64,000 nt of DNA from Streptomyces peucetius (lineage in GTDB: Bacteria; Actinomycetota; Actinomycetes; Streptomycetales; Streptomycetaceae): positions 1,240,001 through 1,304,000 of the forward strand of contig NZ_CP107567.1 of assembly GCF_025854275.1 (NCBI RefSeq), written 5' to 3'. Below the pieces are notes generated by a model, which searched no databases, had not been told where the DNA came from, and saw nothing but the letters and a program-made list of their open reading frames with translations. The stretch's first letter is position 1, and each line of letters starts with the position of its first letter. Shown piece after piece: positions 1 to 7,491 of the stretch. Made by a program: the position numbers and the translations under genes.

Positions 1-466
1 CGATGATCCGGTTGAAGAAGTCCAGCACCTGCGGGCGGGTGACGGTGTTCGTGTCGACGGACCGGCGGAGTACGCCGATGCCGTCGAACGCGTCCAGGAG
101 CTTGGTGAGCCGGTCGAGCGACTCCGGGGTCATGTCGTCCCTGACGGACGGCTTCGCGGCGTTGCTCCGGATGTCCGCCAGGGCCTGGTCGGTGGCTTCG
201 CGACGGCTTCGCAGATCGGGCAGCGCGGCGGCGGCACGGCGGTCGGCGAGATAGACGAGCGTCTGCCGGCGTTCTTCCTGAAGGACGGCGACGCTGTCCA
301 CGACGGGCTGTCCGACCTGTTCGGCCACCGAGGCCGCTTCGAGCAGTTGGTTCGCCTCCCGGCCGGTCAGTACGGTGGCGAAACCCCACAGAGCCGTGAG
401 GGAGACGAGCGGGACGAGCAGCAACGCCACGATCTTCCGGCGGATGGACTTCCCGCGAAAGCGCAT
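1..466 (-). CDS. Nitrate/nitrite-sensing sensor histidine kinase, N-terminal part (runs off left edge)
   Basis: Only the first 155 codons are present; the kinase core lies beyond the window. The start ATG is the complement of 464-466. The protein opens with a basic stretch (MRFRGKSIRRKI) and a transmembrane helix (VALLLVPLVSLTALWGFATV), then an extracytoplasmic helical region with EQVGQPVVDSVAVLQEERRQ and LVYLADRR. This helix-rich, ERRQT-containing layout is typical of the NIT (nitrate/nitrite-sensing) domain. In Streptomyces such kinases are usually the first gene of a conservon (cvnA, then roadblock, DUF742 and GTPase genes), so those partners would be expected to the left. The kinase assignment rests on the domain pattern alone, because the HisKA/ATPase part is not visible. 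Confidence 0.7.
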   Translation of the reverse strand, partial: MRFRGKSIRRKIVALLLVPLVSLTALWGFATVLTGREANQLLEAASVAEQVGQPVVDSVAVLQEERRQTLVYLADRRAAAALPDLRSRREATDQALADIRSNAAKPSVRDDMTPESLDRLTKLLDAFDGIGVLRRSVDTNTVTRPQVLDFFNRII

Positions 467-916
467 GGCCTCCCCCTGGTCGACCCCGCACGGTGCGGGT
501 GGTATTCCCTCAGCAAACGGCGTGAGCCTACTACTGTCACACAATCAACTCGAAGACTCGTCCGGACGGTTTTCGGCCGCCATGACACGGTCCGATCACA
601 GGATGTCCGGGTATTCGCGGAGATGGCGTTCCCGGCCGCGCCGGTCGTCAGCGGCGGTGCGGCACTTTTCGGACCTGGGCAGATGGCTGGAACTCTACGG
701 TCACCGGGAATCATCGCCCCTGGTCGTTCGTCATTCAGTGCGGGGGCGTCGAGGGTTCGCAGTCGCCACGCGCATCGGAACGGGCCGTGGTCACGGGCGG
801 TTCGGGGGCCGAACGGCCGTGGGAGGAATGCCGCGGACGTGGTCCGGTCGGAGTAGGGCGGCGGAATCCGGGCACCCACCGTTGAGTCGGACATGAGGTG
901 GGGAGTGACACGATCC
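467..916. other. Divergent intergenic region, no gene seen
   Basis: About 450 bases separate the start of the minus-strand kinase from the plus-strand membrane protein. Open frames here lack family features and Streptomyces-like codon bias, so I treat them as shadows. The region should hold both promoters, but I find no convincing -35/-10 pair. An imperfect hairpin (left arm from 792, right arm to about 821, loop GGGGC) lies roughly 95 bases before the membrane protein gene and could be an operator or an upstream terminator. Confidence 0.5.
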
Positions 917-1360
917 ATGGACACGGAAGAGCGTCGCGAAGCGACGCCGGTGGCGGGGGACGGCGCGTATGTGCCGCAGCAGCTCTGGGTCGAGGAGCCG
1001 GCGGCCAGACCGCGCATGGCCGACCCCGTCCGCACGGCGGCGGTCCGCGCCGTGATCATCATCTCGCTGACGGTGATTCAGGCGATGGCCGCGTTGCTCT
1101 TCACGCTCTCCGGGGCATGGCTGGCGTTCCCGGTGACGATGTGCTGTGTGGCCAGCACGGTGGTCGCCACCTGGGCGGTGCTCGACGTGTGGGTCACCCG
1201 CCAGGTGTGGAACCAGCGCAACGGCGTGGTGTCGGTACCGAGCAGCACCGCCCGCCGGCTGCGCCGTGAGCGCCGCCGCGCCCGCCGGGCGGCCCGCGCC
1301 GCCGCCCGCGGGACCTCACGCATACGGCGGCGCGGCAGCGGCAGGCTCTCCCAGGCGTGA
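917..1360 (+). CDS. Small two-helix membrane protein of unknown function
   Basis: A 147-residue protein if ATG 917 is used; an in-frame ATG at 893 would add eight residues but has no better ribosome-binding site. A hydrophilic acidic N-terminus (about 45 residues) is followed by two hydrophobic helices (AVIIISLTVIQAMAALLFTL, then AFPVTMCCVASTVVATWAVL). A very basic C-terminal tail rich in Arg and Ala (RRLRRERRRARRAAR) would be expected to lie in the cytoplasm. I do not recognise a domain. It converges on the SMC-like operon with about 100 bases between stops. Codon use is normal for Streptomyces, so I regard it as a real conserved-hypothetical type gene. Confidence 0.75.
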   Translation: MDTEERREATPVAGDGAYVPQQLWVEEPAARPRMADPVRTAAVRAVIIISLTVIQAMAALLFTLSGAWLAFPVTMCCVASTVVATWAVLDVWVTRQVWNQRNGVVSVPSSTARRLRRERRRARRAARAAARGTSRIRRRGSGRLSQA

Positions 1361-1397
1361 GACACGCGCGCAGCGGCGCGGGGGCGCGGCGCTCACG

Positions 1398-1429
1398 CCG
1401 GCGGGTGCGGGTGCTGTCCCGCCCGCCGG
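1398..1429. terminator. Candidate bidirectional terminator
   Basis: An 8-bp perfect stem (CCGGCGGG at 1398-1405, CCCGCCGG at 1422-1429) with a 16-nt loop lies between two converging genes. There is no U-tract, which is common for Streptomyces terminators. Confidence 0.4.
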
Positions 1430-1461
1430 TCCGGTGCCTGCACCGACCCGTTGAGGCGCCC

Positions 1462-4400
1462 TCACACCGGCTGGTCGGGGGCGGCACCGGCGGGCTGTGG
1501 TCCGGACGGCTCCGGGGCCGGTCCTTCCGTCGGCTGCTCGGGCAGCGGCGCCCGCTTGAACATGCGCGTCGCCGTGATTTCTCCGTGCACCGTCGCTCCC
1601 GCCGGATCGGGCTGCGGCAGGCCGGGACGCAAGTGCTCCTCGACGCTGATGTACTTCAGGCCCGCCCTCAGGTCGGCGTCGTTGCGCAGCCGGATCACCA
1701 GCGGGAACTCGGCCAGGGCCGTCGTGTCGAACAGGCCCGTGGTGTAGAGCAGCTGCACGCCCAGCGCGTCGGACACCGCACGCTGGAGCTCGAGCAGGTA
1801 CGTCGCGTTCGCCCGGCCGATGGGGTTGTCGAGGAAGAGTGTCCCCGCGTGCCGGTGCCTGTCCCGGCCGCGGTCGTTGCTGCGCAGCGCGGCCATCGTG
1901 CAGTACAGGGCGATCGCCGCGGTCAGCAGCTGGCCGCCGGAGAAGACGTCGCCCATCTGACCGACCGGCACACGCTCGGCCCGCAGGACCGCGTCGGGCT
2001 TGAGGATCTCCACGGCCACGCCCCGGGGTTCCAGGGCCGCCTGCACTCCGCGCAGCAGCAGCGACATGCCGTCCCTGCGCAGGTCGGAGTTCTTCTTCAC
2101 CGCCGCACGGGTCGCCTCGTCGACGACCTCGCCGAGCCGCTCCGCGAGCGTCGCCTGGTCCGGTTCCTCGAAGCGGATCCGCAGGAACTCCTGCCCCGAC
2201 CACTCGCCGAGCCCGTCGGGCAGGCGGGAGAGCCGCTGCGCGGAGCGGAGCGTCGCGAGCGCCGACTCCACGAGGCCGCGCAACCGGTCGACGATGGTGT
2301 CCCGGTTGCGCTCGAGCTGCGCCAGCTCGTCGGTGAGCACCCGCAGCCTCGGCGCGAACGCCTCCGCCCACTTCGCCGCGTGTTCGGGCAGCGCGGCCGC
2401 AGGCAGCTCGCGGATCTGCTGCCGGGCCGGGGTGCGCACCTGCTCGTAGCGGGTGGCGTTGGCGTGCCGTACGAGCACGTCGCTCGCCTCCCGCACGGCC
2501 GACTCGGCGGCCGACAGGTCGCCGGCGCAGCCGCGCAGCGAGCGGCGCGCCTCCGCGGCGGAGTGCCGGGCCTCTTCCAGGGTGCCGGGATACGGCTCCG
2601 GGGGCTGCGGCGTCTCGTCCTCGTGATGGTGGTCGCGCAGCAGGTCGCGCAGGAGCGCGGCCGTCTCGTCGAAACCGCCCGCCGCGTCCTCCGTGGCCCG
2701 GTGGGCGTGGAGCAGTCCGGCGTGGGCGGCGCGGGCCGCCTCCAGGGTGTCGGTGCAGGAGGCGAGTTCACCGGTGGCCGTGCGCAGGAGCGCCTGGGCG
2801 TGCTCGGCGTCCACGGGGACGAGTTCACCGGGCAGTTCGGTGTGCGCGTCGCCGTCGGCGGGCGCGAGCCGCTCGGCCTCGCCCCGCAGCCGGCCCAGTT
2901 TCTCGCTCGCCTCCGAGGCACGCGTCTCCAGCATCTGCACCAGCGACTCGGCCCGGACCACGGCCGCCTGGCGTGAGGGGCCGTCGGCGCCGTCCGTTCC
3001 CTCCAGGAGCTGTGCCGCGCGGGTGCGGACCTTGTTGGTGAGCCGGTCGAGCTCCGCGAGCGCGGCGCTCTCGTCGCTCTCCGCGCGGGCCTGCTCGGCG
3101 CGCAGGTCGGCGCCGACACCGACCTTCTCGTAGAGCTGGGACGCCGCGCGGTACGCCTCCCGCAGCGCGGGAAGCGAGGAGCGGGGCGCGTCGGCGTCCT
3201 GCTCCGGAAGGCTTTCGGGCGCTCCGGCGATCTCGGCGCGCTCGGCGCGCAGCGCGCGGGCCGTACGGCGGGCGTCGTCCCCGGCGCGCTGGGCGGCGCG
3301 GCGGTCCTCGTCGGCGGCTTTCGCACGCTCCAGGCAGCTCGCGGCGCGGGCCTCCGACTCGGCGGCCTCGTCGGCCAGTTCCCGGAGTCTCACCTGCCAG
3401 GCGGCCCGCTCCCGCAGCCGGAAGGCGAGGCCCGCGAGGGCGTCGGCGGCCCGCCGGGCGCGCTGCGCGGAGTCCTGCCGCTCGTCGCGGACGCGGGCGG
3501 CGTCGGCAGCCGCCTCTTCGGCCTCGGCACGCGCGGTACGGGCCTCGGTGAGCGTCTCCTGTGCCTCCTGGGCGGTCTGGCGTGCGCTGCGGGCGCCTTC
3601 GGCGAGCTCGGCGAGCATCCCCTGCGGGCAGTCCGCGCGCCATGCGCCGAGGCGGGCCCCGATGGCCCGGTCGGCGGCGAGGCGGGCGGCGAGCGCCCGG
3701 ATGTCCTCGTCCCGCGCGGCGACCCTGGCGCGCAGCGCGTGGCGCTCCTCGTCGGCGGCGTGCTCGTCGTGCATCGCGGGGTTCGGCGGCACCAGGAACA
3801 CGTCCGCGTCGTCGCCCGCCCCGGGCCGCGGAACGGGGGCGAGCAGCGCCGCGGACGTTCCCACGGCCACGGCGGAGCGCGGCAGCAGGGCCGCGCCCGC
3901 GAGCACGTCGCGGGCGCGGGCGTGCGAGGCCGGGTCGGTGATCACCACACCGTCGACGAGCTCCGGCCTGCCGGCCAGCACGGCGGCGTGGTCCACCGGG
4001 TCGACGGACTGGGCGAGATACCGCCAGCCGGGCAGCGCCGGGATGCCGTGCTCGCCCAGGTACTCGACGGTGGCCAGGACGTCGGGGCCGGGGGGCAGCA
4101 GCCCTCCGTCGCCGAGGGCGCCGAGGATGCGGGCGTCGTCGGCGGCGGCGGTGCGCAGGTCGAAGAGCTGCCGTTCGGCGGAGGAGACGGACCGGTCGAG
4201 CAGTTCGCGCAACTCGTCGGCGAACCCGTCGAGTTCCTCGACGGTGAGGGGTCCGCCGGACGTGCGGAGCGGTCCGCCGCGGGAGCCGGCCGCGGCCTGC
4301 GGGTACGTGCCGTCGGCGGCGGTCGCGGGCCGCGGGGAACCGTCCGGCTCGCCGGTGGTGCCGTCTGTCGCCGGGGCGCCGCTGCGCGGGGACGGGACCG

Positions 4401-6255
4401 CGGGCGCCGGCGGGGCGAGGCTCAGCAGATCCGTGAGGCGTTCGTCCGCCGCGATGGACTCGGCGGCGCGGCGTTCCGCCTCGTAGGCGTTCTCCGCGGC
4501 GTCCGCCGCGTCGGCCGCGCGGGCCGCGGCCAGTTCGGCGCGGCTCTCGGCCGCGGCCGTCTCCTTCGCGCGGTCGGCCGTGGAGCGGGCCGCCTCGCGG
4601 GCCTGGTCCCACGCGGCCACGGCCGCCTTCTCGGCGTCGCTCGCCGCCAGTGCGGCGCGCGCCGGGTCGGCGTCGGGAGCGGTGTCGTCGAGCCATCCGG
4701 CCCGTACCGCCTCCGCCGTCTCCTGCTCGACCTCGCTGAGGCGCTGGCGCAGGTGGCCGATCTCGCTGCGGGCCCGCTGGGCCTCGGTCGCGGCGGCGGT
4801 CGCGTCGCGGTGGGCGGACTCCGCCGTCTCCTGGAGTTCGCGGGAACGCTCCTCCTCCTCGTTGGCGACGCGTTCGCCGTCCTCCGCCGCCGTGTGCAGG
4901 GCACGCACCAGATCACCGGCGGCCTTGGCGCGGGCGGCGAGCGCGGGAGCGGCGTCGCGCTCGGCCTCGCGGATCGCCGCGGCGACGCGAGCGGAACGGT
5001 CACCGGCCGCCCGGTGCCGCAGCACCGCCTCCGCGGCCAGCCAGGCGGAGTGCAGCGTACGGGCGTCGATGAGCTCCCGGCGCCTGGCGGCCGCGCCCTT
5101 CTCCGCGGCGGCCAGGGCCAGCGAGGCGTGCCGGAAGGCCAGCTCCGCGGCGACCAGCGAGCTGCGGCTGCGGGCCTGTTCGGCTTCGGTCACGGTGTGC
5201 GCGGCGGCGGTGACCTGCTGGGCGAGCTCCGCCGCCCGGGACCGTTCCTCGGCGGCGCGGGCCGTCAGACGGCGCGCCAGGGTACGGGTGCGGCGCTCGG
5301 CGCCGGCGTGGATGTCGCGTGCCCGGGCCCTGGTCCCCGCGGCTTCGACGATACGGCCGAGCAGTTCGACGGAACCGGCGGTGAAGTCCCGTTCAGCGGT
5401 GAGTTCGGCACGGCGGCCCAGCTTGTTGCCGAAGCCGCTGACGAGATCGGCGAGACCGTCCGTGTCGCGGGTGTCGGTGACGGCCCGCAGCAGCAGATCG
5501 GTGAAGTCGGAGTCCTTCTTCACCGCGAAGAGCCCCGCCGCCTCGCCCTCGTCGGCGTTCATCTCACGCTGGTAGCGGAACAGTTCGGGGTCGAGACCGA
5601 GGTCGCCGAGGTGCTCGTTCCACCGGTCGTGGATCTCCTCCCAGTACACCTCGAGGTGCGGATACACCTTGCCGGCCTCGGTGAGCGCGTCACGGAAGCC
5701 CTTCATGGTGCGGCGGCGCCCCTGGGCGCCGGAGGCGCCCTCGACGGGCGGGCGCACGGCGGTGGACTCGGCGACGGGCAGCGAGTCGAGGCCGAGGCCC
5801 GGCCCGGGGCGGAACGAGTACCACGCCTCCGCGAACTTCCGCGGGTCGTTGGACACCTGCCGGCCCCGCCACTCGCTGACCTTGCCGACCACGACCAGCT
5901 CGCCGGTGAGTGTGTGCTGCCACTCGAGAGCGACATGCCCGCAGTCGTCCGCGAGGAGGAACTTGCGCAGCACGCCGGAGCTCGCCCCGCCGAGGGTGTT
6001 GCGATGGCCGGGCAGCATCACCGAGAAGATCAGCTTGAGCAGGACCGACTTGCCTCCGCCGTTCTCCAGGAAGAGCACGCCCGCGGGCGCTGGGCGGCGC
6101 GGCGGGCCGACCGGCTCCTCCTCGAAGAACTCCGCCTGCATGGGGGCGGGATCGGGCACGGGCTCGCCGACTCCACGCAGGTCGAGCACGGTGTCGGCGT
6201 AGCGCGCACCGGCCGGACCGATGGAGTAGAGGCGGACCCGGGACAACTCGTACAT
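1462..6255 (-). CDS. SMC-like coiled-coil ATPase of a Muk/Mks/Wadjet-type complex (MksB/JetC-like)
   Basis: A 1597-residue protein with split ABC-ATPase halves. The Walker A is near residues 63-70 (LENGGGKS); the first glycine of the consensus is Leu. The C-terminal half carries the ABC signature FSGGQ near 1438-1442 and the Walker B LFLDNPIG near 1473-1480. Two very long Ala/Glu/Arg-rich coiled coils (about 290-620 and 850-1400) flank a Pro/Gly linker and a globular segment (about 680-830) in the hinge position. Length and layout fit MukB, MksB and JetC rather than canonical SMC. It is the last gene of a three-gene operon, 42 bases after the KITE-like gene, as in mksF-mksE-mksB and jetA-jetB-jetC. 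The likely role is ATP-driven DNA loop extrusion for chromosome organisation or plasmid/phage control; which one cannot be told from sequence. TIGR02680-type or Lamassu ATPases are the main alternatives. Confidence 0.7.
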   Translation of the reverse strand: MYELSRVRLYSIGPAGARYADTVLDLRGVGEPVPDPAPMQAEFFEEEPVGPPRRPAPAGVLFLENGGGKSVLLKLIFSVMLPGHRNTLGGASSGVLRKFLLADDCGHVALEWQHTLTGELVVVGKVSEWRGRQVSNDPRKFAEAWYSFRPGPGLGLDSLPVAESTAVRPPVEGASGAQGRRRTMKGFRDALTEAGKVYPHLEVYWEEIHDRWNEHLGDLGLDPELFRYQREMNADEGEAAGLFAVKKDSDFTDLLLRAVTDTRDTDGLADLVSGFGNKLGRRAELTAERDFTAGSVELLGRIVEAAGTRARARDIHAGAERRTRTLARRLTARAAEERSRAAELAQQVTAAAHTVTEAEQARSRSSLVAAELAFRHASLALAAAEKGAAARRRELIDARTLHSAWLAAEAVLRHRAAGDRSARVAAAIREAERDAAPALAARAKAAGDLVRALHTAAEDGERVANEEEERSRELQETAESAHRDATAAATEAQRARSEIGHLRQRLSEVEQETAEAVRAGWLDDTAPDADPARAALAASDAEKAAVAAWDQAREAARSTADRAKETAAAESRAELAAARAADAADAAENAYEAERRAAESIAADERLTDLLSLAPPAPAVPSPRSGAPATDGTTGEPDGSPRPATAADGTYPQAAAGSRGGPLRTSGGPLTVEELDGFADELRELLDRSVSSAERQLFDLRTAAADDARILGALGDGGLLPPGPDVLATVEYLGEHGIPALPGWRYLAQSVDPVDHAAVLAGRPELVDGVVITDPASHARARDVLAGAALLPRSAVAVGTSAALLAPVPRPGAGDDADVFLVPPNPAMHDEHAADEERHALRARVAARDEDIRALAARLAADRAIGARLGAWRADCPQGMLAELAEGARSARQTAQEAQETLTEARTARAEAEEAAADAARVRDERQDSAQRARRAADALAGLAFRLRERAAWQVRLRELADEAAESEARAASCLERAKAADEDRRAAQRAGDDARRTARALRAERAEIAGAPESLPEQDADAPRSSLPALREAYRAASQLYEKVGVGADLRAEQARAESDESAALAELDRLTNKVRTRAAQLLEGTDGADGPSRQAAVVRAESLVQMLETRASEASEKLGRLRGEAERLAPADGDAHTELPGELVPVDAEHAQALLRTATGELASCTDTLEAARAAHAGLLHAHRATEDAAGGFDETAALLRDLLRDHHHEDETPQPPEPYPGTLEEARHSAAEARRSLRGCAGDLSAAESAVREASDVLVRHANATRYEQVRTPARQQIRELPAAALPEHAAKWAEAFAPRLRVLTDELAQLERNRDTIVDRLRGLVESALATLRSAQRLSRLPDGLGEWSGQEFLRIRFEEPDQATLAERLGEVVDEATRAAVKKNSDLRRDGMSLLLRGVQAALEPRGVAVEILKPDAVLRAERVPVGQMGDVFSGGQLLTAAIALYCTMAALRSNDRGRDRHRHAGTLFLDNPIGRANATYLLELQRAVSDALGVQLLYTTGLFDTTALAEFPLVIRLRNDADLRAGLKYISVEEHLRPGLPQPDPAGATVHGEITATRMFKRAPLPEQPTEGPAPEPSGPQPAGAAPDQPV

Positions 6256-6297
6256 GGCGGCGGACTCTCGGTTTCGTCGGTTGCGCGTGCTGAACGG

Positions 6298-7215
6298 TTA
6301 CGCGTGGAAGGGCAGGCCGGCGTCGGCGGCCAGTTCGAGGTCGTCACCCTCCGGCGGGGCGACGAGCGTCGCGGAGCCGTCGCTGACCGGGACGACGCCG
6401 AGCTCCAGCAGCTCGGCCATCGCGGCGCCGCCCGCCATGTCGCGGACCTGGAGCTGGTAGCGGGCGGTGGTGCGGTACGCGCCACCGGCGTCGTCGCCGG
6501 TCCGTTGCAGAAAGCCGGAGTCGGTGAGGAACGCGACGGCCTTGCCGACGATGCCGGTCGTGGACCCGGCGAGGCGGCGGGCGTCCTTGGTGGCGCCGGT
6601 CGCGCTGCGGCGCGCGTACACCCGCCAGGCGGCCTCCAGCCCGGGGGCGTCGCTGGCCGGGTCGGTGTTCTCGCCCTGCTCGTCCGCACGCTCCTCGAGA
6701 CGCCGGCACGCCTGGCGCACGAACGCGTCGACGCCGTTGACGGTGATCCGGCCCACGTACCCGTCGTCGGCGAGGTCCTCGGGACGGGGAAAGGCCATGG
6801 CCGCGACCGCGAGATGGGCGAGTCCGTGCAGGAAGCGGTCCGCCGAGTCGGCGGAGGCCCGTCGGGCGTAGTCGCCCATGCGCACCGCGAACACCGAGTC
6901 CTCGCCCGCGGTCACGGCCATGCCGGCCCGGGGGGACACCTCGAGGACGACCAGGCCGAGGCCGGTGGCGACGGCGTCGGCAAGGCGCGCGAAGGCGGTG
7001 TCCTCGCGGTAGCGGCGCAGCAGTTCGGCGTACTCGGCGTCGCGGGCCGGGAGCAGCTTCGGCTGCAGGCCGAAGGAGACGAGGCGTGCGGCGTCGGCGG
7101 CGTCGGCCGGCGTGACGGCGCCGCCGGGGGCGGCGGAGACGGGGCCGGCCGGTGGGCCCTGAGGGGCGACCGGCTCGCTCCACGCGGCGCCGGGCTCGGC
7201 GTGGTGGTCGCTCAC
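6298..7215 (-). CDS. Putative KITE-type subunit (MksE/JetB-like) of the SMC-like complex
   Basis: A 305-residue soluble protein with a GTG start at 7213-7215 and a strong AAGGAG eight bases upstream. After a Pro/Ala-rich tail (about 40 residues) comes an alpha/beta region with a winged-helix flavour: AELLRRYREDTAFARLADAV, then a strand pair VLEVSPRAG and DSVFAVRMGDYARR. A second such unit near residues 220-280 has the helix KAVAFLTDSGFLQRTG and wing strands TARYQLQVRDMAG. Tandem winged helices are the hallmark of KITE proteins, the small partners of kleisins in Muk, Mks and Wadjet complexes. Its place between the large helical protein and the SMC-like ATPase is the main support. No direct family signature is recognised, so the assignment is contextual. 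Confidence 0.55.
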   Translation of the reverse strand: MSDHHAEPGAAWSEPVAPQGPPAGPVSAAPGGAVTPADAADAARLVSFGLQPKLLPARDAEYAELLRRYREDTAFARLADAVATGLGLVVLEVSPRAGMAVTAGEDSVFAVRMGDYARRASADSADRFLHGLAHLAVAAMAFPRPEDLADDGYVGRITVNGVDAFVRQACRRLEERADEQGENTDPASDAPGLEAAWRVYARRSATGATKDARRLAGSTTGIVGKAVAFLTDSGFLQRTGDDAGGAYRTTARYQLQVRDMAGGAAMAELLELGVVPVSDGSATLVAPPEGDDLELAADAGLPFHA

Positions 7216-7284
7216 GGTGTGGGCTCCTTGGAGATGCGGTTCGGGTGGGGCGGGGTGGGGACAGTCGCGGGAGGGGCCGTTCCC

Positions 7285-7491
7285 CTACGCGGAGGGGGCC
7301 GGAACCGTGCCCGCGGGGGAGGTCACGCACTCGGAGGGGGCCGTGCGCACGGGGATGGTCGTGCCTGCGGGCGGGGCCGTGTGCACCGGAGTGTTGGTCG
7401 TGCCTGCGGGCGGGGCCGTGCCTGCGGTGGTGGCCCGGCCCGCGGGCGGGGCGACGCGCACGGGACGGGTCGTGCCTGTGGGGGTGGTCAT
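7285..7491 (-). CDS. Possible small Pro/Thr-rich repeat protein inside the SMC-like operon
   Basis: A 68-codon frame starts with an ATG that overlaps the TGA of the kleisin-like gene (ATGA), which is what a translationally coupled gene looks like here. It ends 69 bases before the KITE-like start. The product is low-complexity, with TAPPAGTT-type units repeated about three times and no predicted fold. It may be a real coupled peptide or only a read-through of a repeat-filled spacer. Nothing recognisable beyond the repeats. Confidence 0.3.
   Translation of the reverse strand: MTTPTGTTRPVRVAPPAGRATTAGTAPPAGTTNTPVHTAPPAGTTIPVRTAPSECVTSPAGTVPAPSA
7357..7420. repeat. Two identical 25-nt direct repeats in the operon spacer
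   Basis: Positions 7357-7381 and 7396-7420 are identical over 25 bases (period 39). Degenerate partial copies (GGTCGTGCCTG-like and GCGGGCGGGGC-like) lie on both sides between about 7300 and 7480. The array fills most of the gap between the kleisin-like and KITE-like genes. Confidence 0.8.

Noticed and set aside
347..896. Overlapping frames between the left-edge kinase and the small membrane protein
   Set aside because: No ribosome-binding site and shadow-like Arg/Ser composition. The region is better read as a divergent promoter region.
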